A DNA stretch of 64,000 nucleotides from Gaiella occulta (GTDB lineage: Bacteria > Actinomycetota > Thermoleophilia > Gaiellales > Gaiellaceae): the NCBI RefSeq assembly GCF_003351045.1, contig NZ_QQZY01000001.1:124001-188000 (forward strand). The letters are read 5' to 3'. A program made the translations under genes and the position numbers. Below, in pieces: positions 18,663 through 27,160 of the stretch. Position 1 is the stretch's first letter, and each line of letters opens with the position of its first letter. The notes beneath the pieces were generated by a model that had not been told where the DNA came from, ran no database searches, and saw nothing but the letters and a program-made list of their open reading frames with translations.

Positions 18663-19024
18663 GCACCCTCTCCGAGCAGATCCAGCACGTGATCGCCACC
18701 GAGCCGGTGGTCGTCTTCATGAAGGGCACCCCCGAGATGCCGGCCTGCGGGAACTCGCTGCGCGCGCTGCAGGCGCTGTGGTCGGCGGGCGCCCCGATCG
18801 CCGCCGTCGACGTCCTCCCCGACCCACGCATCCGCCAGGAGCTGTCCGCCCTCAGCGAGTGGCCGACGATCCCGCAGGTGTTCGTGCGGGGCGAGCTGAT
18901 CGGCGGCGCCGACATCACCGAGGAGCTGCACGCCTCCGGCGAGCTCCAGGCCAGGCTCGACGCCGCCCTCGGCACGGAACGCGAGCAGACGGTGCGCACG
19001 CTGGAGCTCGCGCTACCCGCCTGA
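18659..19024 (+). CDS. Monothiol glutaredoxin (Grx4 family) with CGNS motif
   Basis: This 121-residue CGFS-type glutaredoxin is used for iron-sulfur cluster storage or transfer. Lys22 (VVFMKGTP) and Cys30 are present, and the glutathione-binding segments WPTIPQVFVRGELIGGADI are intact. The family's CGFS motif reads C30-G-N-S here, with Phe replaced by Asn, and the preceding residues are PEMPA. The C-terminal tail after about residue 105 is longer and more charged than in E. coli Grx4. Overlap with bolA indicates a coupled pair. Confidence 0.92.
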   Translation: MSTLSEQIQHVIATEPVVVFMKGTPEMPACGNSLRALQALWSAGAPIAAVDVLPDPRIRQELSALSEWPTIPQVFVRGELIGGADITEELHASGELQARLDAALGTEREQTVRTLELALPA

Positions 19025-19091
19025 GCGCCGTCCGTTGCGCTGCCTACACTGACATCGCGCGCGTCTCCTTCCGGCGCGCGCGCCAAACGAC

Positions 19092-19700
19092 ATGCCGTCG
19101 GCACACACAGCGGTTCTCGTCGTCGAGGACGATGCCATCGTCCGTTCCTGGGTGCGCGAAGCGCTGCGCTCCGGCACGTACCGGATCGCGGGTGAGGCGA
19201 GCACGGCGGCGGAGGCGGAGGAGCTGATCCGGCGCCGCCACTATGACGTGCTCCTCGTCGACCAGTTCCTGCCCGACAAGCTCGGCACGGAGCTCGTGCG
19301 CGCCGTGCGCAGGAGCGGCGACGAGCGGCCGGCCGTGCTCATGACGGCGCGCCCGCATCCCGGCCTCAACGAGACCGCGCGCGAGGCGGGCGCCCAGGCG
19401 AGCCTCGTCAAGTCGTCGAACATCGACCGCTTCGTCGAGGTGCTCGACTCCGTGCTCGACGGACGCGGCATCTTCGATGCCGGCCATCCACGCCGACCCG
19501 AGGGCGAGGCCCCCCTCGCCCCGCGCGAGTGCGAGGTGCTGGCGCTCGTCGCGGCGGGCAGGACGAACAGGCAGGTGGCCGCCGATCTCGGCATCTCCGG
19601 CGAGACCGTGAAGACGCTGCTCGAGCGGGCCTACACCAAGCTCGGCGTGCACCGCCGCGCCGAGGCGGTGTTGGAGGCACGCAGGCGGGGAGTCGTGTGA
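19092..19700 (+). CDS. LuxR/NarL-type response regulator
   Basis: The 202-residue protein has a receiver domain (residues 6-120, acidic pair E12-D13-D14, phospho-acceptor D57 in LLVDQFLP, T85 and K107) followed by a GerE/LuxR helix-turn-helix (LAPRECEVLALVAAGRTNRQVA onward) at about 140-200. It should be a DNA-binding regulator. TACACT at 19045-19050 could be a -10 element about 40 nt upstream. The stop codon overlaps the GTG of the Hpt-HisKA-REC gene, so the two proteins probably belong to one phosphorelay. Confidence 0.93.
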   Translation: MPSAHTAVLVVEDDAIVRSWVREALRSGTYRIAGEASTAAEAEELIRRRHYDVLLVDQFLPDKLGTELVRAVRRSGDERPAVLMTARPHPGLNETAREAGAQASLVKSSNIDRFVEVLDSVLDGRGIFDAGHPRRPEGEAPLAPRECEVLALVAAGRTNRQVAADLGISGETVKTLLERAYTKLGVHRRAEAVLEARRRGVV

Positions 19701-20668
19701 CACCTCCGTCCGACGAGACGCATGGTCTTCGCGTTGAGTTCGCCGAAGAGGTGCAGTGGCGGCTCGCCGCCCTCGCCGACGCCGTCGGCGGCCCGGACGT
19801 CGCCGCCGCCGTCCGGATCGCGCACACGCTGAAGGGCTCGTCGCGGGTGCTCGCGCTCGAGGGCGTGGCCGCGGCGATGGAGCGCGTCGAGCAGGCGCTC
19901 GGCGCCGATCCTCCCGACCTGCCCTCGGCGCAGGCGGCGATCGAGTCCGCCCGCGCCGAGGCCGAGCGCGAGCTGCCGGCCGGCGCTGCCGCTCCGGCCG
20001 GGGGCTCCCGCGGCACGGGCGAGGAGGCCGAGGCGTGGTCGCGGCTCGTCTCGCAGCTGGCCCACGATCTGCGCACGCCGCTCAACGCGATCTCGGGCTT
20101 CGCGCGGCTCTTGCAGATGTCCGAGATCGGCGCCGCCGAGCGGGAGTACGTCGACGCGATCCTCCAGGCGGCGGGGGAGCTCGAACAACGGATCGGCGCC
20201 GCCGCCGACGCGTCGGCGGCGGCTCGCCCGGCAGCGGGCGTACCGTCCGCCGCCGCGGAACCGGGTGCCGCGCGGCCTCCGCTGACGGTCCTCTGTGTCG
20301 AGGACGACGAGGTCAGCGGCCTGCTCGTCCGGCGCGTACTGGAGCGCCGGCCGGACGTGCGCCTTCTCGTCGCGCGAGGCGGCGAGGAGGGAATCGCGAT
20401 CGCCGAGGCGCAGCGGCCCGATCTCGTGCTGCTCGATCTGCGGCTCCCCGACGTCGACGGCGAGGAGGTGCTGCGACGCCTGCGCGTGGGCCCCGCCTGG
20501 CCGCTGCCCGTCGTGATCGTGAGCGGCGACGCGCAGCTGCCGCGAGCGGCCGCGCTCGAGCAGGCGGGTGCGAGCGGCTACCTCTCCAAGCCCGTCGACG
20601 TCGAGCGCCTGCTCGCGCTCGTGGACGGGCTGCGGGCGCGAGAAGGGGCCGCGTCCGACCCCGATTAG
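19697..20668 (+). CDS. Hpt-HisKA-REC phosphorelay protein lacking an ATPase domain
   Basis: The 323-residue protein has an unusual order of domains. An Hpt-like segment has AHTLKGSSR with H43. A HisKA dimerisation/phospho-acceptor helix pair has SQLAHDLRTPLNAISGF with H123. A low-complexity Ala/Pro linker covers roughly 165-195. A complete receiver domain follows (residues 196-315; E202, D203, D204, D247 in LLDLRLPD, K298). No HATPase_c domain or N, G1, F or G2 boxes exist between HisKA and REC, so it cannot autophosphorylate by itself. It probably shuttles or drains phosphate for the adjacent LuxR regulator. Confidence 0.85.
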   Translation: MTPPSDETHGLRVEFAEEVQWRLAALADAVGGPDVAAAVRIAHTLKGSSRVLALEGVAAAMERVEQALGADPPDLPSAQAAIESARAEAERELPAGAAAPAGGSRGTGEEAEAWSRLVSQLAHDLRTPLNAISGFARLLQMSEIGAAEREYVDAILQAAGELEQRIGAAADASAAARPAAGVPSAAAEPGAARPPLTVLCVEDDEVSGLLVRRVLERRPDVRLLVARGGEEGIAIAEAQRPDLVLLDLRLPDVDGEEVLRRLRVGPAWPLPVVIVSGDAQLPRAAALEQAGASGYLSKPVDVERLLALVDGLRAREGAASDPD

Positions 20669-20752
20669 GGGACAGCGCCTGCCGCGCGGGCGCCGATGGT
20701 GTTCGTGCACGACATGCCCGGCTCTCGCTCCTTCCGGATGTGAGCCCGCGAA

Positions 20753-20813
20753 CGAGCGGCCGGCTGCCGCGGCGGCGTACCGACGGGGGTCGCGTCGCCG
20801 CGGCGGCCGCTCG
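20753..20813. terminator. Bidirectional hairpin between convergent genes
   Basis: An outer 10-bp stem (CGAGCGGCCG 20753-20762 with CGGCCGCTCG 20804-20813) encloses an inner stem (20767-20774 with 20796-20803). It lies in the 167-bp gap between the convergent phosphorelay and GntR genes. No T-run follows on either strand, as is usual in such GC-rich genomes. Confidence 0.55.
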
Positions 20814-20835
20814 TCCCCGCATCCCGCGCGGCCGC

Positions 20836-21525
20836 TCAGCCGCCCTGGCGCGGAGACCAGTGGCGCACCGCGCTCGCGACGTGGTCGCGCATCAGCCGTG
20901 CCGCCGTGTCGCCGTCGCGGGCCTCGAGAGCCGCGGCGATCTGCTCGTGCTCGGCGACGTCGTCGTCTTGCCACGAGGACGTGCGGCGCCGCTGTGCGAG
21001 CAGGCGCCGGCCCACGTCGGCGATCCAGAGCGACTCGAGCAGCTTCGTGAACGCGTCGTTGTGCGTCGCTGCGGCGAGCGCGACGTGGAAGGCGCGACTG
21101 GCGTCGTGCGCGCTGTCCGAGGAGCGCGCCGCACGCTCGCTCGCGATCGCCGCGCGCATGGCCGCGAGGTCGTCGTTGCCGCGCCGCTCGGCGGCGAGGC
21201 GGGCGATCTCGGGCTCGAGCACGAGCCGCACTTCGAGTCGCTGGCGCACGTTGTCGAGCCCGATGTCCGCGACGAAGAAGCCGCGGTTGACCTCGAACTC
21301 GACGAGGCCGTCGCCCGCGAGGCGGCGCAGCGCCTCGCGTACGGACCCGCGCGAGATGCCGAGCTGGTCGGCGAGGTCGCCCTGCCCGAGGCGCGCGCCG
21401 GGCGCGAGCGAGCCGCCGACGATCATGCCGCGCACCTCGTCGTAGGCGAGCCCCACCACCGAGCGGACGCGCAGCGGCCGTGCCGTCACGGGCCCGTCCT
21501 CGCTCAGCTGCCGGATGGTTGACAT
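20836..21525 (-). CDS. GntR/FCD-family transcriptional regulator of the catabolic island
   Basis: The 229-residue regulator has an N-terminal winged helix (LAYDEVRGMIVGGSLAPG, then LADQLGISRGSVREAL) and a C-terminal FCD all-helical ligand domain. The metal-binding residues appear as the Asp in ASRAFHVAL, then DVAEHEQI and RDHVASA. FCD regulators usually bind carboxylates and repress adjacent catabolic operons. The ATG at 21525 overlaps the -35 box of the promoter for the divergent operon. The divergent arrangement, and a GTTCGAAC palindrome inside that promoter, suggest it represses the P450 operon and itself. Confidence 0.9.
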   Translation of the reverse strand: MSTIRQLSEDGPVTARPLRVRSVVGLAYDEVRGMIVGGSLAPGARLGQGDLADQLGISRGSVREALRRLAGDGLVEFEVNRGFFVADIGLDNVRQRLEVRLVLEPEIARLAAERRGNDDLAAMRAAIASERAARSSDSAHDASRAFHVALAAATHNDAFTKLLESLWIADVGRRLLAQRRRTSSWQDDDVAEHEQIAAALEARDGDTAARLMRDHVASAVRHWSPRQGG

Positions 21526-21548
21526 TCGATGTTCGAACGTTTTATCGT
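21519..21548 (+). promoter_or_regulatory. Promoter with internal palindrome for the permease-P450 operon
   Basis: TTGACA (21519-21524) and TATCGT (21543-21548) are separated by 18 bp and form the best -35/-10 pair seen in the window. The palindrome GTTCGAAC (21531-21538), nearly extended to 12 bp, lies in the spacer where a bound repressor would block RNA polymerase. The GntR/FCD protein encoded next door is the obvious candidate. Confidence 0.6.
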
Positions 21549-21639
21549 GGCGGCGACGTGAACGCAAGCGGGCGTCCTCGTATCAGGCAGCGTCGGCGCT
21601 CGTGCGCGTCCGGAACGACACACGGGAGGGTGTGATCGC

Positions 21640-23217
21640 ATGAGCCAGGCTGATGCCGGAAGCGCGGGCCCCGCGACGGGGGCGCTCGGAAAGCGCAATC
21701 TCACGACCATCCACGCCGTCGCACAGGCGCTTGCGATCGGGCCGATGTTCTCGGTCGCGCTCGTGCTCGGCGGAGTCTCCCGCCCGGATATCGGTGCGGG
21801 CTGGAACGCCGCCCTCGCGGTGCTGCTCGCAGGCCTCGGCGTGCTCGCGATCGCGTACACGATCTCGCTCTATGCCCGCCGCTACTCGGGCGCCGGAGCC
21901 GTGTACGAGTACCTCACGCACGGGGCGCACCCGTGGGTGGGCGTGTTCACGGCGGGATTCTTCTTCGCCGGCGCGCTCTTCCTCGGCGGCGGCGGCATCT
22001 ACCTCGGCCTCGGCATTCTCAGCGACGGCTTCTGGAAGTCGCACATCTCGGACGGAGGCCCGAGCTGGTGGGTCTGGGGGATGATCGCGCTCGGGATCGT
22101 CCTCGTGCTCAACTACATCGGCGTGCGCATCGCGATCCGCGCCATGCTCACCTTCGCCGCGATCTCGTTTCTCCCGATGCTCGTCCTCGCGCTCGTGATC
22201 ATCGTCAAGGGCGGCGAGAGCGGCAACACGCTGTCGATGTTCAACCCCGGCGAGACGTCGCTGTTCGGCATCACGGGCGGGGGTGTGCTCGGCGGCATCC
22301 TCCTCGGCATCCTGCTCTTCGTCGGCTTCGAGGCGGCCGCGTCCATCGGCGAGGAGTCGGAGAACCCGCACCGGTCGATCCCGCGGGCGCTCATCTGGAC
22401 GGTCGCGGTGGCGGCGGCGTTCTACGTGGTCATGGCCTACGCGATCTCCGTCGGCTACGGCAAGGAGGCCGTCAGCAAGGGGGCGTGGGCCGGCTCGCCG
22501 GGACCCGTGTCGGAGCTCGCGACGAAGTACATCGGCTCCTGGTACTCGACGATCCTCGAGCTCGTCATCATCCTCGACGCGATGGCGCTCGCGCTCGCCA
22601 TCTGCGTCATGATCGGGCGCGGCTTCTTCGCGCTCGGTCGTGACGGGCTGCTGCCGAAGGTGTTCGCGAAGACGTCGCGCTACGACACGCCGTGGGTCGG
22701 GAACCTGATGGTCGCCGTCGGCGGCATCGGGCTCGTCATCCTCGCCTCCGTGACGAGCTACTCGACGAAGTTCGGAGCGATCGGGCCCGACGGGAAGTTC
22801 ATCCAGTTCTTCCCGACGGATGCGTTCGCCACGTTCATCATGTCCGCGACGGTGGGCTCGTACGCGATCGAGCTCGTCTACCTGATCCTCGCCGTCGTCG
22901 CCGTCCGGCTCGTGCCGAAGGCCGGCAACCACTGGTGGCAGTACCTGATCGTCCTCGTGGCCGTGGCGACGCCGCTGCTCGGCTTCTACGGCGCGCTGCA
23001 TCCCGCGCCGCACGACCGCTCGAACGTCAACTGGGAGGCGCTCTACTGGACGATCGGGCTCATCGTCGTCTCGCTCGTCTGGTTCGCGATCGTCCTCGTC
23101 AGCCGCCGCTCGAACGTCGACAACGCCGCCGCCCACGCGGCCGAGCACCACGGCGTGCCTCCCCTCGACGAGACGCTCGGCTTCGAGCCGCTGCCGGAGG
23201 GGAAGATGCCTCTGTGA
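21640..23217 (+). CDS. APC-family amino acid/amine permease
   Basis: The 525-residue membrane protein has about twelve hydrophobic segments of the amino acid-polyamine-organocation family. The first helix has the unwound HAVAQALAIGPMFSVALVLGG glycine region, GAVYEYLTHGAHPWVG fits helix 3, and FVGFEAAASIGEESENPHRSIPRAL is the classic APC signature in the cytoplasmic loop after helix 6. It is the first gene of the catabolic operon, so its cargo is probably the operon's substrate, an amine or amino acid. The stop overlaps the Rieske-P450 GTG by 4 bp. Confidence 0.9.
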   Translation: MSQADAGSAGPATGALGKRNLTTIHAVAQALAIGPMFSVALVLGGVSRPDIGAGWNAALAVLLAGLGVLAIAYTISLYARRYSGAGAVYEYLTHGAHPWVGVFTAGFFFAGALFLGGGGIYLGLGILSDGFWKSHISDGGPSWWVWGMIALGIVLVLNYIGVRIAIRAMLTFAAISFLPMLVLALVIIVKGGESGNTLSMFNPGETSLFGITGGGVLGGILLGILLFVGFEAAASIGEESENPHRSIPRALIWTVAVAAAFYVVMAYAISVGYGKEAVSKGAWAGSPGPVSELATKYIGSWYSTILELVIILDAMALALAICVMIGRGFFALGRDGLLPKVFAKTSRYDTPWVGNLMVAVGGIGLVILASVTSYSTKFGAIGPDGKFIQFFPTDAFATFIMSATVGSYAIELVYLILAVVAVRLVPKAGNHWWQYLIVLVAVATPLLGFYGALHPAPHDRSNVNWEALYWTIGLIVVSLVWFAIVLVSRRSNVDNAAAHAAEHHGVPPLDETLGFEPLPEGKMPL

Positions 23218-24899
23218 CGGATTCGCAGGCCTCCACGATCGAGGGCCCGGCCTGGCACCGGGTCGGGCCCTTCGACGACGCCCCGGACGGGACGCTGCAC
23301 CGGGTCGAGGTCGAGGGACGCGCCGTCTGCGTGGGTCGCGTCGAGGGCGCCTGGGTCGCGTTCGACGACACCTGCACGCACGAGGAGTGCCCGCTCTCCG
23401 ACGGCGAGCTCGACGGCCGGGTAATCGTCTGCCCCTGCCACGGGTCCGAGTTCGACCTGCGCACGGGCGACGTGCTCACTCCCCCGGCGCTCGACCCGCT
23501 GCCGATCTACGACGCGCGCGTCGTGGACGGCGCGCTCGAGGTGCGCCTGAGCCCGCCGCCGGCCGCGGCGGAAGCCGTGCACGAGCGCGAGGACCACGTG
23601 CCGGAGGCGGTCGCCCGCTCCGCCACCGTCGCCGGGCCCTCGCTCGAAGGGCTGGCGCTCGACGACATCGACCTCACCGACCTCGACGTATGGGAGCGGC
23701 GCGTCCCGTACGACTGGCTGACGCTGCTGCGCCGGGAGGCGCCGCTGCACTGGCAGCCGGAGCGGGACGGCCGCGGCTTCTGGGTGTTCACGCGCTACGA
23801 CGACATCGTCGCCGTCTCCAAGGACTTCGAGACCTACAGCTCGGAGGTCGGCGGCACCTCGCTGCAGGACCTGACGCCCGAGGAGGTCGAGGCACGCAAG
23901 TCGATGATCGACACCGACCCGCCCGCGCACACGCGCATGCGGGCACTCGTCAACAAGGGGTTCACGCCACGGGTCGTCAACACCTACGAGGAGCGGATCC
24001 GCGGCATCGCGCGCGGCATCCTCGCGCAGGCCTTCCGGCAGGACGCGTTCGACTGGGTCGAGGCCGTCGCCTCCGAGATCCCGATGTGGGTCTTCTCCGA
24101 GATCATGGGGCTGCCCGTCGAGGACAGGCGCCTCATCATCGAGCTCGGCGACAAGATCCTCGGCAACACCGACCCCGAGGTCGTCGGCGAGGAGTACGTC
24201 GTCGAGCGCGCGCTGCACGACCCGGAGCTGCGCAAGCTCCCCTTCTCGAGCCCGTTCTCGCTCGACCTCATCGAGTACGGTCGCAGGCTCGGCGAGGCGC
24301 GCAGGCGGGAGCCGCGCGACGACATCACGACGCGGCTCGTGCAGGCCGAGGTCGACGGCTCGCAGCTCGGCGAGCACGAGTTCGGGCTCTTCTTCATCCT
24401 GCTCACCACGGCCGGCAACGAGACGACGCGGCACACGATCAGCCTCGGCCTGCTCGACCTGCTCGAGCACCCCGACGAGGCGGCGCGGCTCGTCGCCGAC
24501 CCGTCCCTCGCCGCCACGGCCGCCGACGAGATCCTCCGTCGCGCCCACCCGGTGCACCACTTCCGGCGCACCGCGACCCGCGACACGACCGTGCACGGCC
24601 GGCGCATCAGGGCGGGCGACAAGGTGACGATGTGGTACGCGGCCGGCAACTACGACGAGGAGAAGTTCGCCGACCCGTTCCGCCTCGACGTCGGGCGCAC
24701 GCCCAACCGTCACCTCACCTTCGGGCTCGGCGGGCCGCACTTCTGCCTCGGCGCGCACCTCGCCAAGCTGGAGGTGAAGATCTGGCTCGAGGAGATGGTG
24801 CCGTACCTCGAGCGGATCGAGCTCGCTGGAGCGCCCACGCGGCTGCGCTCGAACTTCTTCAACGGCATCAAGCGCCTACCCGTGCGGGTGCGCGCGTGA
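23214..24899 (+). CDS. Rieske ferredoxin-cytochrome P450 fusion protein
   Basis: One uninterrupted 561-residue frame joins two redox modules. Residues 12-112 form a Rieske [2Fe-2S] domain with ligands C54, H56, C73 and H76 (CTH, then CPCH). After a charged linker of about 40 residues, residues 150-561 form a bacterial P450: I-helix TTAGNETTRH (398-407), ExxR as E439-I-L-R442, and heme-ligand loop FGLGGPHFC with C511. The Rieske domain probably takes electrons from the FAD reductase encoded at the operon end and passes them internally to heme. Its GTG is coupled to the permease stop. The substrate is unknown; operon context suggests hydroxylation of an amine-derived, perhaps aromatic, compound. 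Confidence 0.93.
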   Translation: MTDSQASTIEGPAWHRVGPFDDAPDGTLHRVEVEGRAVCVGRVEGAWVAFDDTCTHEECPLSDGELDGRVIVCPCHGSEFDLRTGDVLTPPALDPLPIYDARVVDGALEVRLSPPPAAAEAVHEREDHVPEAVARSATVAGPSLEGLALDDIDLTDLDVWERRVPYDWLTLLRREAPLHWQPERDGRGFWVFTRYDDIVAVSKDFETYSSEVGGTSLQDLTPEEVEARKSMIDTDPPAHTRMRALVNKGFTPRVVNTYEERIRGIARGILAQAFRQDAFDWVEAVASEIPMWVFSEIMGLPVEDRRLIIELGDKILGNTDPEVVGEEYVVERALHDPELRKLPFSSPFSLDLIEYGRRLGEARRREPRDDITTRLVQAEVDGSQLGEHEFGLFFILLTTAGNETTRHTISLGLLDLLEHPDEAARLVADPSLAATAADEILRRAHPVHHFRRTATRDTTVHGRRIRAGDKVTMWYAAGNYDEEKFADPFRLDVGRTPNRHLTFGLGGPHFCLGAHLAKLEVKIWLEEMVPYLERIELAGAPTRLRSNFFNGIKRLPVRVRA

Positions 24900-24924
24900 A
24901 CCTTCCCAGGAGGCCCGGAGACGC

Positions 24925-26298
24925 ATGAGCACGAGTCACGATCCCGGCACGGCGGCCGCCGCGCTCGCACAGCGGGGGGTGCGCGCGGTGCGCCTCCTCT
25001 ACACGGACCTGCACGGCATCGCGCGCGGCAAGGACATCCCGATCCCGCACTTCGCGGACATGTGCGAGGAGGGCGCCACGTTCTGCGCGGCCGTGATGGG
25101 CACCGACCTCCACCACACCCCGGTCGTCGGCGGCGAGGAGGGCTACGTCGATTTCGCGATCCGACCCGACATCACGACCCTGCGCCAGGTGCCTTGGCAG
25201 CCGCAGGTCGCATGGTGCCTCGGCGAGGCGTGGACGCTGGACGGCTCCGACCACTGGCCCGTGTGCCCACGGGCGCTGCTCGAACGGGTGCTCGATGCCT
25301 ACGCCGAGCGCGGCCTGACGCCGATCGTCGCCCCGGAGCTCGAGTTCTTCCTGCTCGAGCGCGATTCGACCGCGTTCGGCGGCCTGCGCCGCTACGTCGA
25401 CGAGCTGTCGCGCGTCTACACGGTGGGGGCTGTCTCCGACCCGCGCGAGATCGTGCTGCGGATGCTGCTCTGGTGCGACGAGCTCGGGCTGCAGGCGTTC
25501 GCCGCCAACCACGAGTTCATGAACTCGCAGTACGAGATCAACGTGAAGCACTCCGAGGCGCTCGACGCCGCCGACCGCGCGTTCATGCTGCGCGCCGCCG
25601 TGAAGGAGATCGCGGCGCGCGAGGGGCTGCTCGCCACGTTCATGGGCCGGCCGTTCGCCGACCAGGGCGGATCGGGCTTCCACGTGCACCTGTCGCTCGC
25701 CGGTGAGGACGGGCACAACGCGTTCGCCGACGAGGGCGGCCCCGACGGGCTCAGCCCCCTCGCCGCGTCCTTCGTCGCAGGGGTGATCGACCATGCCCAG
25801 GGCCTGCAGGCCCTGCTCGGCCCGACGGTCAACGCCTACAAGCGGATCCTGCCCGACAGCCTCGCGCCGACCCACGCGAACTGGGGTCACGACAACCGCA
25901 CCGCCTTCTGCCGCATACCCAGGGAGCGCGGCGCGCGCGCCCGGGTCGAGGTGCGCACCGGCGACGGGGCGGCATCTGCCCACCTGATCATCGCCGCCAT
26001 CCTCATCGCGGGGCTCGACGGGATCGAGCGCGAGCTCCGTCCTCCGGAGCCGGTCGTCGGCGACGCCTACCGTGCCGACGAGGCGCATGCGGGGTCGAGG
26101 CTGCCGTCCGACCTCGGGGCGGCGCTCGACGCGCTCGAGGCCGACGAGCGGCTCGTGCAGAGGCTCGGCAAGGAGCTCGTGGACACCTTCGTCGCCATGA
26201 AGCGCTTCGAGGTCGAGCGCTTCGCGCAAGAAGTGGGCGCGCTCGACGTCGAGGTCGTGAGCGAGTGGGAGCTGCGGGAATATGCAGCCCTGCTCTAG
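24925..26298 (+). CDS. Glutamine synthetase-like gamma-glutamyl-amine ligase
   Basis: The 457-residue glutamine-synthetase-fold protein has the beta-grasp start and a catalytic domain with metal ligands in PELEFFLLE, NHEFMNSQYEIN and GSGFHVHLSL. It also has NAYKRILPDSLAPTHANWGHDNR and a VEVRTGDGAASAHL segment near the C terminus. In catabolic operons such GS-like proteins (PuuA, IpuC, aniline gamma-glutamylanilide synthase) attach glutamate to an amine using ATP. An AGGAGG Shine-Dalgarno precedes the ATG. Placement between an amine-type permease and ring-cleaving enzymes supports this role rather than ammonia assimilation. Confidence 0.85.
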   Translation: MSTSHDPGTAAAALAQRGVRAVRLLYTDLHGIARGKDIPIPHFADMCEEGATFCAAVMGTDLHHTPVVGGEEGYVDFAIRPDITTLRQVPWQPQVAWCLGEAWTLDGSDHWPVCPRALLERVLDAYAERGLTPIVAPELEFFLLERDSTAFGGLRRYVDELSRVYTVGAVSDPREIVLRMLLWCDELGLQAFAANHEFMNSQYEINVKHSEALDAADRAFMLRAAVKEIAAREGLLATFMGRPFADQGGSGFHVHLSLAGEDGHNAFADEGGPDGLSPLAASFVAGVIDHAQGLQALLGPTVNAYKRILPDSLAPTHANWGHDNRTAFCRIPRERGARARVEVRTGDGAASAHLIIAAILIAGLDGIERELRPPEPVVGDAYRADEAHAGSRLPSDLGAALDALEADERLVQRLGKELVDTFVAMKRFEVERFAQEVGALDVEVVSEWELREYAALL

Positions 26299-27160
26299 CC
26301 CCGGCGAGCGCTGCCTGCGCATCGACCTCGACGGGGTGCCGCGCTGGGGCCGCCGCCACGGCGACGAGATCGTGCTCGAGGACGGAACGCGCGTCGCGGA
26401 GGCCGACGCGACGTACCTGGCGCCGGTGCAGCCGTCGAAGATCCTCGCGGTCCATCTCACCTACCGCAGCCGCGTCGAGGAGTATGCGGCGCGCATCCCG
26501 ACCGAGCCCTCGTACTTCGTCAAGCCGCCGACGACGCTCAACGGCCATCGCGGCCTGCTGCGGCGCCCGCGGGGGGCGCGCTTCCTCAACTACGAGGGCG
26601 AGCTCGCCGTCGTCATCGGCCGCCGCATGAAGGGCGTGTCGATGGACGACGCGCTCGCCTACGTGGGCGGCTACGCGTGCGCCAACGACGTCGGCCTGCA
26701 CGACTTCCGCCATGCCGACCGCGGCGCGATGCTGCGCGTCAAGGGGCAGGACGGCTTCCTGCCGATCGGCCCCGAGCTCGTGCCGGCGTCCGAGTTCGAC
26801 CCGACCGACTACACGCTGCGCACGTTCCTCAACGGCGAGGTCGTGCAGGAGGCGACGGCCGCCGACCTGCTGTTCCCGGTCGCCTATCAACTCGCGGACC
26901 TCTGCCGCCTGATCACCCTCGAGCCGGGAGACGTCGTGCTCACGGGCACCCCCGCGAACTCGCGGCCGATGGAGCCCGGCGACGTCGTCGAGGTCGAGAT
27001 CAGCGGCCTCGGCCGGCTCGTGAACACCGTCGTCGAGTGGGACGTCGACCTCTCCGGCCCGGGCGAGCAGCTCGAGGTGTCCGCCAGCACGCTGCACGTC
27101 GCCCTCGCGATCCCCGAGGACGAGGCGGAGCGGATGGTGGCGGAGGGTCGCACGCCGTGA
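26282..27160 (+). CDS. Fumarylacetoacetate hydrolase-family enzyme
   Basis: The 292-residue FAH-fold protein has the usual core: ILAVHLTYRSRVEEY at the catalytic-domain start, FLNYEGELAVVIGRRMK with acidic metal ligands, VGGYACANDVGLHDF, KGQDGFLPIGPELV, and VLTGTPANSRPMEPGDVVEVEI. Members include decarboxylase/isomerase HpaG and other meta-cleavage hydrolases or decarboxylases. In this operon it most likely processes a ring-cleavage product. The ATG overlaps the end of the GS-like gene by 17 bp and the stop overlaps the dioxygenase GTG. Confidence 0.85.
   Translation: MQPCSSPGERCLRIDLDGVPRWGRRHGDEIVLEDGTRVAEADATYLAPVQPSKILAVHLTYRSRVEEYAARIPTEPSYFVKPPTTLNGHRGLLRRPRGARFLNYEGELAVVIGRRMKGVSMDDALAYVGGYACANDVGLHDFRHADRGAMLRVKGQDGFLPIGPELVPASEFDPTDYTLRTFLNGEVVQEATAADLLFPVAYQLADLCRLITLEPGDVVLTGTPANSRPMEPGDVVEVEISGLGRLVNTVVEWDVDLSGPGEQLEVSASTLHVALAIPEDEAERMVAEGRTP

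Noticed and set aside
18286-18931. N-terminal extension of the hemerythrin-like protein
   Set aside because: The frame stays open upstream, but it crosses the divergent bolA and glutaredoxin genes and has no homologous content.
20699-20746. 15-codon ORF after the phosphorelay gene
   Set aside because: No Shine-Dalgarno, and it lies just before a terminator hairpin; unlike the peptide after the XRE-TPR gene, nothing supports translation.
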